In this document: positions 1 through 10,740 of the stretch, one piece after another
How positions within the stretch are numbered: position 1 is the first letter of the stretch
How the letters are laid out: each line of letters opens with the position of its first letter
DNA from: Rosa chinensis
Lineage: Eukaryota; Streptophyta; Magnoliopsida; Rosales; Rosaceae
Reading direction: 5' to 3'
NCBI RefSeq assembly: GCF_002994745.2
Contig: NC_037091.1
Span: 9,238,501-9,302,500 of the forward strand
Length of the DNA stretch: 64,000 nucleotides
Translations under genes and position numbers: made by a program
Notes under the pieces: generated by a model
What the model was told of the DNA's origin: nothing
The model's input: only the letters and a program-made list of their open reading frames with translations
The model's database searches: none

Positions 1-203
1 GTTTAGGTGTTTGATAGAGAGTCGAGGTTTTCAGGTTTGATAGATGGTCGAATCTGGGTTTTGGGTGTACATGTATTGTGTTCTTGTTTTGGCATTTTCT
101 GGGTTTTCTAGGTATGGTTGTTCTTGATGTTCTTGATTGAAAACTATCATAGGGTTGGTTTAAATTGTTTTGCCACTAACTGAACTGGGTTTTAGGGTTT
201 GTG

Positions 204-628
204 ATGGCTAGCGTCGTAGAGATCTCGAGCAGTGAGGATTCAGGGTCTGACATGTCGCTCAGCGTGGCTGATATGATATTTATTGACTCGTTGCATCCGT
301 CTGCCCAAGCAGGAACCTCATTGTCCAATCCGCTAGATATCGAGCCGTTACAGACCATACCCTGGGAAGTGGCAATGGGTAGTGCCGAGCGCCCTGAGAG
401 TTCTAGGGCAAGGGCGAAGACCGCCGCCCGCAAACGTCGTGAGGAGAAGCTAGCCAGTAACAGCACCGCTAGGGGTTCCGCTGAGGGGGAAAGGCTGGTG
501 GTGAAGAGATAGAGTCAGCCTGGGTTCTACGTGACGGTATCGCAGTTGACGAGGCGGGAGGGCCGATAACTGCGGCCGCCGTTAACCGTCTGAAGCGGGT
601 GTTAGGCAAAAAATTGCACAAAGTGTAA
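204..628 (+). pseudogene. First part of antisense ORF of the Tat element (acidic, Ser/Glu-rich)
   Basis: An ATG at 204 opens a 102-codon frame (MASVVEISSSEDSGSD...) ending at a TAG at 510-512. A second frame overlapping its end continues with similar base composition (...ESAWVLRDGIAVDEAGG...) to a TAA at 626-628. This suggests one coding sequence broken by a small frameshift near 490-505. The product is acidic at the N-terminus and basic (Arg/Lys/Ala) later. It runs opposite to the pol genes at 7.4-12.2 kb and in the same direction as the coiled-coil frame at 5165-6908, so it may be the 5' exon of the same antisense gene, with the interval between them as intron or insertion. No known family is recognised. 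Confidence 0.45.
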
Positions 629-826
629 ACTGTCACCCAACGTAATTTCACTCGTATTCATTAACAGAATAGAGTTTTAATTATTTCGGGTTCGACCCAT
701 TCAAGACAGAATGTGTCTCTTAATTACAATCTCTTGTTACAAGAGAAACACCCTTTGATTCCATTTATAAAGAAACCAATGTGTGGTTGTTTGTTTTTGC
801 AGCTGCACCCGAATTTTGGAATGGGT

Positions 827-1280
827 TGCCTACGTACCCGGGAAGGGATCAAGCCACTCGTAGTTCAAGAGTTCCAATAGGTGAATGACCCATTGGAAGG
901 CTTGGATTTTTGGGATAGGAATAGTGTTTAGGATGCGGTTGCATCTAGATTATTTGATTCCAGCTTGCCTACATACCCTTGCGGGATCAAACCACATGTA
1001 GTTCTAGGCATTTGGGATTTAGATGGGTAGATGACCCATTTATTTTTGGATTTGTGTTTGAGATATTTGTGAGGGTTTAGAGCCCTTGAATTTGCTTTTG
1101 GGTGATTTGGGAATGATTTGATTTTTCTGGTGTTTGGGTGAATTTGACTGGTGGAGTCAGAGATTCGGATTTGCTGAATTTGACTGGGGGAGTCAGGGAT
1201 TCGATTTGAATTTGTGGTTGCATCTAGTGGGTCGCTAGATTGCCTACATACCCTGTGAAGGGATCAAACCATTGTAGTTC
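827..1280 (+). repeat. Three copies of a ~40-bp hairpin-forming repeat (827-866, 966-1004, 1241-1280)
   Basis: Each copy has the pattern TGCC-TACRTACCC, a short loop, GGGATCAARCC, 2-4 nt, YGTAGTTC. The flanks pair as CTACG/CGTAG in the first copy (830-834 with 859-863) and as CTACA/TGTAG in the second and third (969-973 with 997-1001; 1244-1248 with 1273-1277). An inner CCC/GGG pairing is also present. The third copy is preceded by a second hairpin, ATCTAG...CTAGAT. The changes between copies are compensatory, which suggests selection on a folded RNA. Function unknown. Confidence 0.75.
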
Positions 1281-4049
1281 TGAACATTTTGGGAATTTAG
1301 GATTTTTTCTTGATTTTGTACCAAAATGATATTTTTTAGGTTCTGGAGCATTTTTTACGAAACCAAAGCCTGGGTAGTTGGAATTGGAACCCATAGCGTC
1401 GAGTAAACTCCGAGTCGCACTTTTAAATTTTTGCCTGAAGATCGGAGGCACCCATCGAACTTTTCTTTTTCTCTTTTGGACACCCGGATTTATTATGGGT
1501 CACCATCAGAAGCTCCATGGAGGCCCAAAGTGATACGGAGGCCCAGCTGCTATATTTTCCCAATTTCCTTTTTCACCTCCTTTTTTCACTTCTTATATTT
1601 CTTTCTTTCTTTCCACCGTCTTTACCCAAAACCCAGATAGAACATGAGCTCGGCGCTACTGCCAAGTCGAATTGGAGATGGGTCCGAAGATGGAATGTGA
1701 TTTGGAGATGGGAGCACGCATGGATCTTCGACTAGAGGAAATCTCTCAACACTTAGAAGCTTGAAATTTGCTGTTGTGCTTCCCTGTGAGAAATTGGGTA
1801 AGAATACTCCCCACTCAGTTCTTCCGGCTTCGTGATTTAAGGACCCAGGTGCTAATCTCCCCTTTGTATCGCATTTGACAGTGGTTGTGACAGCAGTATT
1901 AGCTAGAGCTTAGCCTTAGCGTGCATTGGATAGGCACTCAATTCAAAGACTCCGTCGTATTCTAGGTGAGTGGTAGGTGAGGCCAAATTCCCTTTTATCA
2001 CCAGCCAAATCAATTGTGAATTGAAAATTGTGATTGTCTGGGTCTTCTTCCTTTGTGTTCACAAGCCCAGCTCTACATCAATCTAATTGTTGCACTTAAT
2101 TAAACCTCTTGTCTTATGCATAGCTTAATTAAGAGCTTTTGTCTTGTGCATGAATTGATGGTCTGCAATGCCACTTTGTCAGCTTCTGCAATTGTGTTGG
2201 ACACTTTATTAATTAAGCCCTTTTGTTTTATGCATAGCTTAATTAATCTATCTCATGGCCTGCACATCACCAGAGCACTCGTTCTTTGTTTTTCTTTATA
2301 CATATATATTGCTTTATGCTTTGTCAAGTTCTGGGATGGTTTGGATCACATTGACCATACTTAAATTAAAGGTCCATGCCCAGATGAAGTGCCACCGCCA
2401 AGACTTTTTTCATTTGGCTTTTATATTGGCACCGCTTCGAAGCTTTTTGGGACGCAAATATTTCAAAGCTGCTGCATTGAACTTTGAAGTTTGCTTAGTC
2501 ACCTTCGCTGCAAATTCTCATCTTTCTTTCTTCCCCTGACACGCTGCATCCACGAACACATACTTGTCACCTCTTGAAATCAAGTCTAGACTGCCTCATT
2601 TGATCGTCTTGGCCTTTTGCAAGTATAATAACCTGTGCATCAGATTTGTCTTGGAATTGGCTGCCACAAAGTGTGTGTTTAATTTTGACAACTTGAGACT
2701 CGCCTTGCAATTCCACTGCGCAGCTTTCTATCTTGCCTGTCATCTTTTGGTGTTAAAAGCCTCAGACTGCCTCTGACCATTTTGGCCTTCTGCAAACATA
2801 AAGACTTGTGCACCAAATTTGTTCTTAATTGGATGCTTCAAAGCTTGTATTCAATTTTAACAAATTTGTTTGTTGTGCACAAGTTCAAGCAGGACAGGTG
2901 ATTGTAGTCACAGTAGTTTTAAAGTCTCGAAGCTTTATTTTGAGGGTGAGCTTCCTTGTTTATGTTTCTTTGCACTGATTATGCTTCTTCCTTTTTTTTT
3001 TGAATTGGTGCTTCTGGAAATGAAGTATGGACTCGGGGAAGGCTTTTGGGCTTTTATGGTTGTCAAGGAATGAATTATGGTTTTGTTGTTGTTTGGCAGC
3101 AGATTCGGTGAAGCATGTAGCTTTGAGTTTCTTTATGGTTTGAAACTGCTACAGAGACGCTGCTGCCAGGAATTGAGAGAGCAAGGCTTGTTGCTGCTAC
3201 AATATAGGAAGGCCCGCTGGTGGGATTTGAAAGCGCAAGGCCTACACCAGAGGCGCCACTGCGATATGTTCATCGGGACGCTGCCCGGCATGGTTTCATC
3301 GGGACGCTGCCTGGCATGTTGGTTTTGACATCATTGACACCCGAAGGTGCCGCTGTGAGGAGGGCCTGCAACAGAAAAGAGAAGGTGGTGGAGAGCTATG
3401 GAATGAGGTCCTGAACCTTTTGTCTTCCAAGATCCTTTGCTGCTTTCTCCTTCTGCTTTTCCACCGTTGCTGTGCTCCGTTGCGTCCTCTTTTTCTTCTT
3501 TTCATGTAGTGTTTTTATACTGCACCCGAGATGAGTTTGGCTTGTATACAACACAGAGGGTTTTGGAGTTCAACTTGAAGTGAACTAGTTGGACATTTTA
3601 TCTCCTTTTTGTTTTGCCGTGAAGATTGCAGCTTCTTTTTCAATTGCTTGTCTAGACTTTGAAACAAGCTAGAAGTCAGCAGCTTAATTGTTTCTTTTGT
3701 TTAAAGCTTCACTAGCTGTCAAACTCGTCCGCTATTTTTCTTGAGATAAAAGGTTTTTAATATTACATAAATTAAAGCACTCTTATTTTCTTTCAGTGGA
3801 CGAAACTTAATGTAATTGGGTATGTATTTTTTTCATTTCAACAGTTGCCCCCTCAAGCGTCGTGCGTGAAATAGCTTTGAGCGTGCGAGGTTTGACAACA
3901 CTTTTGACTTTGGCTCATTTGGCTCATTTGTCCAGAAAGAATAAATCTTTTGTGCTTTGGTAGTTTATACTCATACAAGCTAGGAGTTATTGAGAATTGT
4001 GTAGCTTAATTGGTAGCATTTAACCACAATCCGTCGGTGAGAAGATGTG
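1281..4049. other. Gene-free stretch within the Tat 3' region
   Basis: No convincing coding region was found. It holds a pyrimidine-rich tract at 1535-1620, a short direct repeat ending in ATGCATAGCTTAATTAA near 2116-2134 and 2229-2247, and a 26-bp tandem duplication at about 3271-3325 starting CATCGGGACGCTGCC. The sequence is intron- or UTR-like and could include later insertions separating the two halves of the antisense gene. Confidence 0.5.
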
Positions 4050-4450
4050 TTTTTGGAGGAGATTTTTTCCTTTTCACCTGGATCAGCCTTGAAGAGATTG
4101 CACCTCACCAGGATTTTTCTTGAGGAAGTTTCCTCCCACTCAAATCTTTCTTGAAGAGCTTCCTCCTTACTTACATCAAGCTCGAGGGGATCAAGCCCCA
4201 GGAGATCTCTACTCACTTGGACCTTCATTGAGGAGATTCCTTCTTACTTAAATCAACCTCGAGAAGATTTCTCCTCACTTGGATTTATTTCGAGGAGACC
4301 TTCCTCGAGAAGATTTCTCCTCACTTGGATTTGTTTCGAGGAGATTTTCCTCAAGAAGATTTCCCCTCACTTGGATCAACTTGGAGAAGATTTCTTCTTA
4401 CTCGATCTCCCTCAAGAAGATTTCTTCTCAAAGAGTTTCCTTGACTTGTA
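4050..4450 (+). repeat. Degenerate minisatellite, ~46-bp unit
   Basis: Tandem units alternate GAAGATTTCTCCTCACTTGG with TTTCGAGGAGATTTTCCTC-like segments. The best adjacent pair is 4261-4306 and 4307-4352, which differ at only a few bases. A related array lies at 23880-24185 in the opposite orientation. Confidence 0.8.
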
Positions 4451-4782
4451 TTCCTTCCAGGAGCTTTGATGACAAGCTGCATCCTTTTGTCCCATGCACG
4501 TATTCAGCAAACCTCATGATTATGGATTTGGGAAACTCTTGAGCTATCTTACAATTACCAGTTGTATGATTCTTCTCATGTTTTGATAAACCAAATGCTT
4601 CCTGCTGGTTGTCGGAGTTTGATTCATATTTTGAAGAAGATTCCAACGATCAACTGATGATGCTCATGTAACAGCAACTTGATAAACTAATCTCTGCTTC
4701 CCTGTTTAATCTCATATGAAATATGTTAGGAAACAAAGAGATTGTTTTGAAAATATGGCTGAATCCAGTTTATTTGCTAGAC

Positions 4783-4921
4783 TGCCTACGTATCCTGTGA
4801 AGGAATCAAGCCAAACGTAGTTCACCTGATTGATTCAGGAAAATTTTTTCGGGTGGCTGCATCTAGTTTTAACACTAGACTGCCTACGTACCCCTTTTGA
4901 GGGATCAAGCCGCCGTAGTTC
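4783..4921 (+). repeat. Two further copies of the hairpin-forming repeat (4783-4823, 4881-4921)
   Basis: Outer stems are CTACG/CGTAG (4786-4790 with 4816-4820; 4884-4888 with 4914-4918). In the first copy the inner stem is ATCC/GGAA-like, whereas the second keeps ACCC/GGGA, which is another compensatory difference. The second copy is preceded by ATCTAGT...ACTAGAC, a further stem. Same family as 827-1280. Confidence 0.75.
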
Positions 4922-5164
4922 AGGGTGTTTTTTTTTTTTTTAGCCTTAACTTTTGCTTGACTTTCTGCGTTACGACCTCGGGGTGGGAGTACGACGCAGG
5001 AGCAAACGATGGGGTGCCAATGTTTAGGATTAAATCGGAGTTTCAACCAGTCCGAGGTTGTCGCTAGTCCCTGCTGACCAATGTTGGCATAAATTGTTTG
5101 TATGATATGCTTGTATTTGCCTGTATTTTATATCTTTTTCCTAATCATTGCTTAGTTTTGTGTA

Positions 5165-6908
5165 GTGGGTCTGCTCTTTAACTTGACTCGCGAGGAAAAG
5201 TGTCGCATGGCAAGGATCAAAGGCTATTGGCAGAATCGCAACCTGCTAGATCTCCCCCTACTCACCGGGTGGGAGTTGCTGGTTGACCTGCAGTTGATGC
5301 GCACCGTTGGTAAGTATATCCCGCTGCCTTATGCTTTGCCTCAATTTGTCCCCTGCTAACTAGCATTGTGCCTGTTTAGATACACCGTCGAGTAACAAGG
5401 CCAGTCGCGAGACATTTGACAAGGCTATGGACCGTGCCGAAGTTCAAAATTTGCTAGAAGGCATGTATGCTTCCTGGCTGGCCGCGCAGCAGACCACTAT
5501 TGATCCGCAAACCCTGGCGGTGAGGCCCTCTGAGACCCCGGTGGTGATGCCGATGCCTCACCACTCTCATGTCGCTCTTGCTGGACAAGTCATGGCGTCC
5601 GTCGAGGGCGGCGACGAGCAAGGGGCTGTTGGAGGAAGTCAGGCCCCAGCCGCTCCTGTGACGCAAAAGGAGAGAGCGCCCGCCAATCTCCGTGGGCCCC
5701 AGAAAGAGAGGGTGGTGGCCTCAAAGGAGCCATTTTCTACTGTGGGGTTGGAGCCGCAAACAAAATCAAGGCCTATCGCCACTGGTGCCACACGAGCGGT
5801 TCTGCAAAGGAAGCGGCGGCAGAACGACGCTAACGAGGGAGATGAGGCGGCCGACGCGGAGACCATCGGGGCCCTCCAACAGAAGAAGGCTAAGCAGGCC
5901 TCGCAGGCAATGATTGTGGCTGCTGCTAGCGAGGTACCGCAGGGCGGTTTGGACTCGTTTTCTGCCCATGCGGAGTTTCTGACCGATCTCGAGCCGGAGT
6001 TCCTGTTCCATCTCTGCGAGCGGCTTAGGTTTGGCGGGCTGGATGGGATCGTTCGCTTAATGGTCGTTCAACAGTCGCTATTCAGCTCTGCGTTTGGCCA
6101 TCTCTTCGTTGGGCTGCACGAGCTATTCCTAGCGGCGTCGAGCCAGCCTCGGATTGAGCGGCAACTGAGGGAGGAGATCAAAGGTCTCCAGAAGGAGTTG
6201 CAGGAGGCCCAAGACAAGCTGACGGAGACTGAGTGGCGGCTGACCAAGGCGGAGTGCGATGCTTTGGATGCTCGTGGCAAGCTAAGTGTTGCCATTGACT
6301 GGGACATTGAGCAGACCGACAACATATCCCAGCTGGAGCAAGATATTGTCCTGTTGGAGGACCAGCTAGCTATAAAGGCTAAGAAGGTTGAGATCCTTCA
6401 GCGGGATTCTGCCACCAAATCCGCGGAGCTGAAAAAAATTTGAGGATGAAGTTGCCCGGCTGGGGAGTGAGAAGAGCCGCGCAGAGGCCGCCGCCGTGGA
6501 GTTGTTCAAGCATTCTCCGGAGCATAAGCAGCTCTGATGGAGGCGGCGAAGGCTGGTGCCGCTGCTAATCTGGACCAACTGAACAAGAAGGGAGCCATTG
6601 ACTGGGTCAAGGCGTCTCAGTCTGCCAGTATATCGAGGCAACCGCCCTTGTTAGTGAGTGGGCCCGTTGTTGATCAGACTGAGGGTGTATGGTCTGGCAG
6701 TGGCGAGAGTGACCACGGTCAGCAGACTCCCCCGCCTACCCAGTCCGAAGTTTCCCGGGCCAACTTTATAGCGGTGCACACCCGGCCGGAAGGCACTATT
6801 GTGACACCGAGTCCTACCGCTCCTGGGTCTGACCAGACGAGCCGCATGAGAGCCCAACAGCCGCCGGTGCACAACGAAGAAGTCGCCACCGCTCCCAACA
6901 ATCCCTGA
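5165..6908 (+). pseudogene. Antisense coiled-coil gene of the Tat element, spliced, with frameshifts
   Basis: An exon from 5165, after an acceptor-like TGTGTAG, runs to a GT donor at 5310. The intron 5310-5379 has a CTAAC branch-like motif and a TTTAG acceptor. The next exon stays in frame through ATG 5427 and encodes about 350 residues. Its N-terminal part is Ala/Pro/Gln-rich and its C-terminal part (residues ~240-335 from ATG 5427) is a strong heptad coiled coil (LREEIKGLQKELQEAQDKL...). The frame ends at 6441-6443 just after a run of seven A's. The coding signal continues in another frame (...VARLGSEKSRAEAAAVELF...), then shifts again near 6535 to continue to 6908. It lies tail-to-tail with the minus-strand integrase. 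Antisense genes in this position are known in some Tat elements. Assignment to a named protein family is not possible. Confidence 0.55.
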
Positions 6909-7369
6909 AGATTGTCTGAGCCTTGTGGCCCTGCTCCTGCTCCTGCTTTTTTTTTTTTTTTTTTGTAATGCCGCTAAGGTTTCGTGTTTTTGTAACTTGA
7001 CAATATTTTTAGGTGGGGAGTCCTGACCCTGAATATATGAAGTATTTTCTATTTGCTGAAATTTTTCCAAGTGTGGAATTGTGTAATGATTGTGTTGTTT
7101 GAATGTTACTATACCGCCAGAGCTTTGACTTGTGCTTTTGCCGATCAACTAAACATTAAAGGAATTAAAATTGTTCCAAGTGCACGATTTAGCGGACGTG
7201 GTCCGCCAAATATTGTTGGCATTGCCAGTTAATTCTTGTGCTTGGACTTGGTGACAATGGTTTGAATAATTCCTCGTTTCATTGATAGCTGACAGATCAG
7301 CATTTACAAAAGCAGGGTTGTACTAGTTGGGTAGCTTCCCTTAGCCAAATATTGAACAAAAATTTAGCT
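6909..7369. other. Spacer between the antisense gene and integrase
   Basis: It contains a T16 run near 6949 and otherwise A+T-rich sequence between two convergent reading frames. No gene or defined signal is seen. Confidence 0.4.
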
Positions 7370-8600
7370 AAGTCAAGATGCTCTTGGGTAGCGGCATGAC
7401 TATTTGTAATAGTACTGAAGGTGTTCGGTATTCCAAGGGCGGGTCGTTGAGACAATCCTTGTCCATTAAGTAGAAGGTGCTGGGGCTAATGACTTCCACT
7501 ATTTTGTATGGGCCTTCCTAAGTTGGGCGGAGTGTCGTTGGCGATGGACTGACTTCCTTCATTACCCAGTCCCCCAGTTGGAGGTTTTGGGCTTTGACTC
7601 TGGCGTTGTAGAAATGTGATACCCGTTGCTTGTTTTACAAGTTGTGCAAAGGGACCTTGTAGCGTTTCTCCTCGAGGAGGTTTTTGTCGAGGTTGATTCC
7701 TTCGCCGTTGGTCTCAGAGCTATATCCTTGGACCCTAGCGATAGGTTAGGTGACTTCAATAGGCAGGACGGGCTCAGTTCCGAACATCATGCAGAATGGT
7801 GTTTCATCGGTGGTGGAAGTTGGGGTAGTTCTGATGGCCCACAGAACTTCTGGGAGCTTCTCCGCCCATATACCCTTGGCGCCGTTGAGCTTCTTGATTA
7901 TTTTTTTTGCTGCTTCGACTTGGCCGTTGGTTTGGGGGTGAGCGATAGATGCAAAACTCATCTTGGTGCGCAGGTTACCGATGAAAGATATAAGCTTTTT
8001 ATTGTTGAACTGCGTGCCGTTGTCCCTGATGATGGTATGGGGGACGCCGCAGTGGCAGTAGACATTCTTCCAGAGGAATTGAGTGACCTTGGCAGTAGTT
8101 ATAGCCGTCAGCGGTTCTGCCTCTATCCACTTACTGTTGTAGTCGATGGCAATAATGATATATTTGAACTGGCCCTTGGCGATTGGGAATTTTCCAAGCA
8201 ATTTCAGGCCCCACGTGTTGTGGATTCATGGGCCAATGATGATTGACAGGGGTTCCGCCGGGGCATGGGGGAGGTCAGCATATTGTTGGCATTTGTGGCA
8301 AGACCTTGATACCTTTTTGGTGTCGTCGCTGAGCGTGGGCCAGAAGTAGCCCTGTCGCATCATGCCATTGGCCAGAGACCTAGCGCCGGAGTGGTTACCG
8401 CATTCTCCAGCATGTATCATTGCTAGAACGACTTTTCCCTCCTCTAGGGTCAGACATCGGAGGTTTGGATTGGTGAGTCCCTGACGGTAGAGTTTGCCAT
8501 TCTGGATATTATAGCGGGTTGCTCTCCGCTTGAGTTGCCTTGCTTCAACTTTGTCTGTTAGCAATGTTCCATTGCGCTTGTACTCAATTATTTCATCCAT
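7370..8600 (-). pseudogene. Integrase of the Tat-like element
   Basis: Reading on the minus strand, 8600 to 8226 contains the zinc-binding domain (H..H..CHKC spacing, within IHAGECGNHSGARSL...SCHKCQQY). Positions 8201 to 7746 hold the catalytic core, with the D,D,E residues in IDYNSKWIEAE, IIRDNGTQF and NGQVEAAKK. A further frame leads through a typical C-terminal region to about 7370. The pieces lie in different frames, so the enzyme is broken. It would have inserted the cDNA copy into the genome. The family is clear, and the Tat assignment rests on the neighbouring second RNase H. Confidence 0.85.
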
Positions 8601-8689
8601 CCAGCTTAGGTTTACCTCAATGTTGAAGATTTCCGCTGGGTTTTGGTGATGCTTGGCTTGTCAAGGCATTCCACCCTCGTGTCCGCTGG

Positions 8690-9122
8690 ACTTTGCTGTA
8701 GTTGAGCGGTTGCTAGTCTTGCCAGTGAGTCAGCCTTGGCATTCTTTTCCCTGGGGATCTGTGTGATGGTGTGAAATTTGAATTTCTTGAGAAGCGTCTA
8801 GACGTACCCCAAGTATGCCACTAACTGTTGTTCCTTGGCCTGGAAGCTGTCGTTGACTTGGTTAACAACTAGCTGGAAGTCCTGAATATGTTGACGCTGT
8901 TAGCCCTGAGTCGATGGCGAGGAGTAAGCTTGCAATGAGTGCTTCATACTCCGCCATGTTGTTTGAAGCTGTGTAATTGAACTTCAACGTGTATTCCATG
9001 TTCAGTCCCCCTGGCCCTGTTAAGATAACTCTGGCGCCGCAGGCCTTAGCACAAGCGGAGTCGTCTACATGAAGATTCCAGTCTGATTGCTGCTGGGGGG
9101 CTGGTTCCTCAGCGGTTACCAT
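8690..9122 (-). pseudogene. Second (archaeal-type) RNase H domain of the Tat-like element
   Basis: The minus-strand translation has WNLHVDDSACAKACGARVIL followed by ASNNMAEYEALIASL, the layout of the additional RNase H of Tat elements, with the catalytic acid in HVDD and Glu in AEYEAL. After a frame change the signal continues with FQLVVNQV and IPREKNAKADSLARLA, ending near 8690. At least one in-frame stop is present near 8810. It lies between the first RNase H and the integrase zinc finger. Confidence 0.75.
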
Positions 9123-9318
9123 TTCGGTGTTGGCCTCTTCTGCCCCTAGGTTAGGTTCATCTGAGGCTCGGTGAGCTCAACGATGAAATCTACCACTGCC
9201 TGGCCCTTCATGGCGGTCCTTGGCTTGTAGTAAATGTCGAACTCGCTGAGCTCGATGGTCCACTTGCTGAGGCGCCCGGGGTGTTCAGGGTTCTGCATTA
9301 CCTGCTTCAGCGGCTGGT
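9123..9318 (-). pseudogene. Distal end of the first RNase H domain of the Tat-like element
   Basis: The minus strand reads NQPLKQVMQNPEHPGRLSKW and then IELSEFDIYYKPRTAMKGQA, the conserved tail of gypsy RNase H. It is separated from the rest of the domain (10741-11170) by the solo LTR at 9319-10740. Confidence 0.8.
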
Positions 9319-10740
9319 TGATGTGCTCATATTTTCCTATATTTCTATGCCTCTTAATCTTGGTTTTTATGTTTAGTTCTCCTTATTTGTGATTTATTTA
9401 CATGTTTTAGTGTTTTTATTTTCATAGAAAGAAGAAAAGAAGCCAAAATGAGCTAACTAGAATTGAAATGCAATTTGTAATCTGAAGTCCCAGAATCTTC
9501 CTGTGCAGAACATCTAACTTCTCCGAATTACTGGGAAATGCTCAGATCGAATCAGACATGCATGGAAAGCTACGGATGTCTACTTTCTGTAGAATTTTAC
9601 GGATCTCAATTTCGATATTTCTAGAGAAAGTTATGATTATTGGAGTGAAGATAGGTCAGACAGAAAATCTGCTCGAGAATTTACAACCATTCGTAGAGAA
9701 TTCAAGTTCCGTGGCACAAGATGGTCAATCCTAATGTTTCAAGGAAGTTAATTCAGATGAAGATTCAATGATAAACTTATTCCTACTTCTACAAGAGATA
9801 TTTCAAGGTTTTCCCATTCCAAATGAAGAAAGGAATCTAAACCCAAGTTTTACAAGGAAACTTGAAGCCAAAGATGAGCAGAAATCTTCCCTATATAAGG
9901 GAGCACGAATTTACATGAGAAAAGAGTCTCGGAGCACAATGTAGATGCATAAGGAGCGGAGACGACTCATCCATCTTCCCCTTCTTTTCCCCTTCCATTC
10001 TTTTTATGTTCTTTCTATGTTTTATTTAGTTATCTTTTGCTAAACCTTTTTCTAGGGTTAAGATGATGCCCTATCATGATTGCTTATGTACTTTGATGAC
10101 TATTGATGGATTTATAGTTTCTTTATGATGAATTCTTAGTCACTATTTGAATTGATGCTTTATGTTTAAGCTCTTTGATTGATCACCTTAGGGCTCTACA
10201 TCTAGTAATTAGAAGATGAATTTGATGCGTACCTGCAATATAATTCAAACTAGCTTCTTATGATTAAGAGTTGTGAATTACATTATTGTCGTACTTGAAG
10301 TAATGGTTTGCATGATTCTCTTGCTTTCTAGAATGTAATTAGTCCTATGTGTTAAATTTATGTCGTACCTGGATAAACTGCATGTTTGGATATACGACCT
10401 CTGCCGTATCTGGAGAGAATCATACACTTAAGGAAAACTATGGTCTAAGTGTGTTAATTGCATCTAAACATAAATAGGATTGTTAGTGGTTGATTTCAAA
10501 ACCCTAGGTTTTATCATTATTTGTTTGTTTATTTCTTTTTTTAATTTTCACATTATTTGTTTAGTCGAAAACCTTTAAACCATATCTTCTTTAGTTTGAT
10601 TGTTTATGTGTTTTTGTGTTTTGATTAATTAAGTTAGAATTTAAATTGATTATCAATCCTCAATTGGAACGACATTGTACTTGCACACTATACTAACGAC
10701 GATTCGTGCGCTTGCGAGTTTTAATTAAAATTTCACAACA
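9319..10740. mobile_element. Solo LTR inserted in the RNase H region of the Tat pol
   Basis: The inserted block starts TGATGTGCTCATATT and ends TTTCACAACA, giving TG...CA ends. The flanks are CTGGT (9314-9318) and CTGAT (10741-10745), consistent with a 5-bp target duplication with one later mutation. The host reading frame (...HTIHVLTNQ | NQPLKQVM...) resumes across it. It has no coding content. A CTATATAAGG TATA-like box lies near 9890. Length 1422 bp. The parent family is not identified. Confidence 0.8.

Noticed and set aside
5427..6443. 338-codon frame as an intact single-exon host gene
   Set aside because: An upstream exon splices into it in frame, and coding signal continues beyond its stop in other frames. 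Its position antisense to Tat integrase points to an element-borne, decayed gene.
6651..7148. 165-codon minus-strand frame
   Set aside because: Shadow of the plus-strand coiled-coil gene end plus a poly-T run. Low-complexity Lys/Ser/Arg content.
7626..8246. 206-codon plus-strand frame
   Set aside because: It is the reverse-strand shadow of the integrase core and zinc finger, whose minus-strand translation is clearly real.
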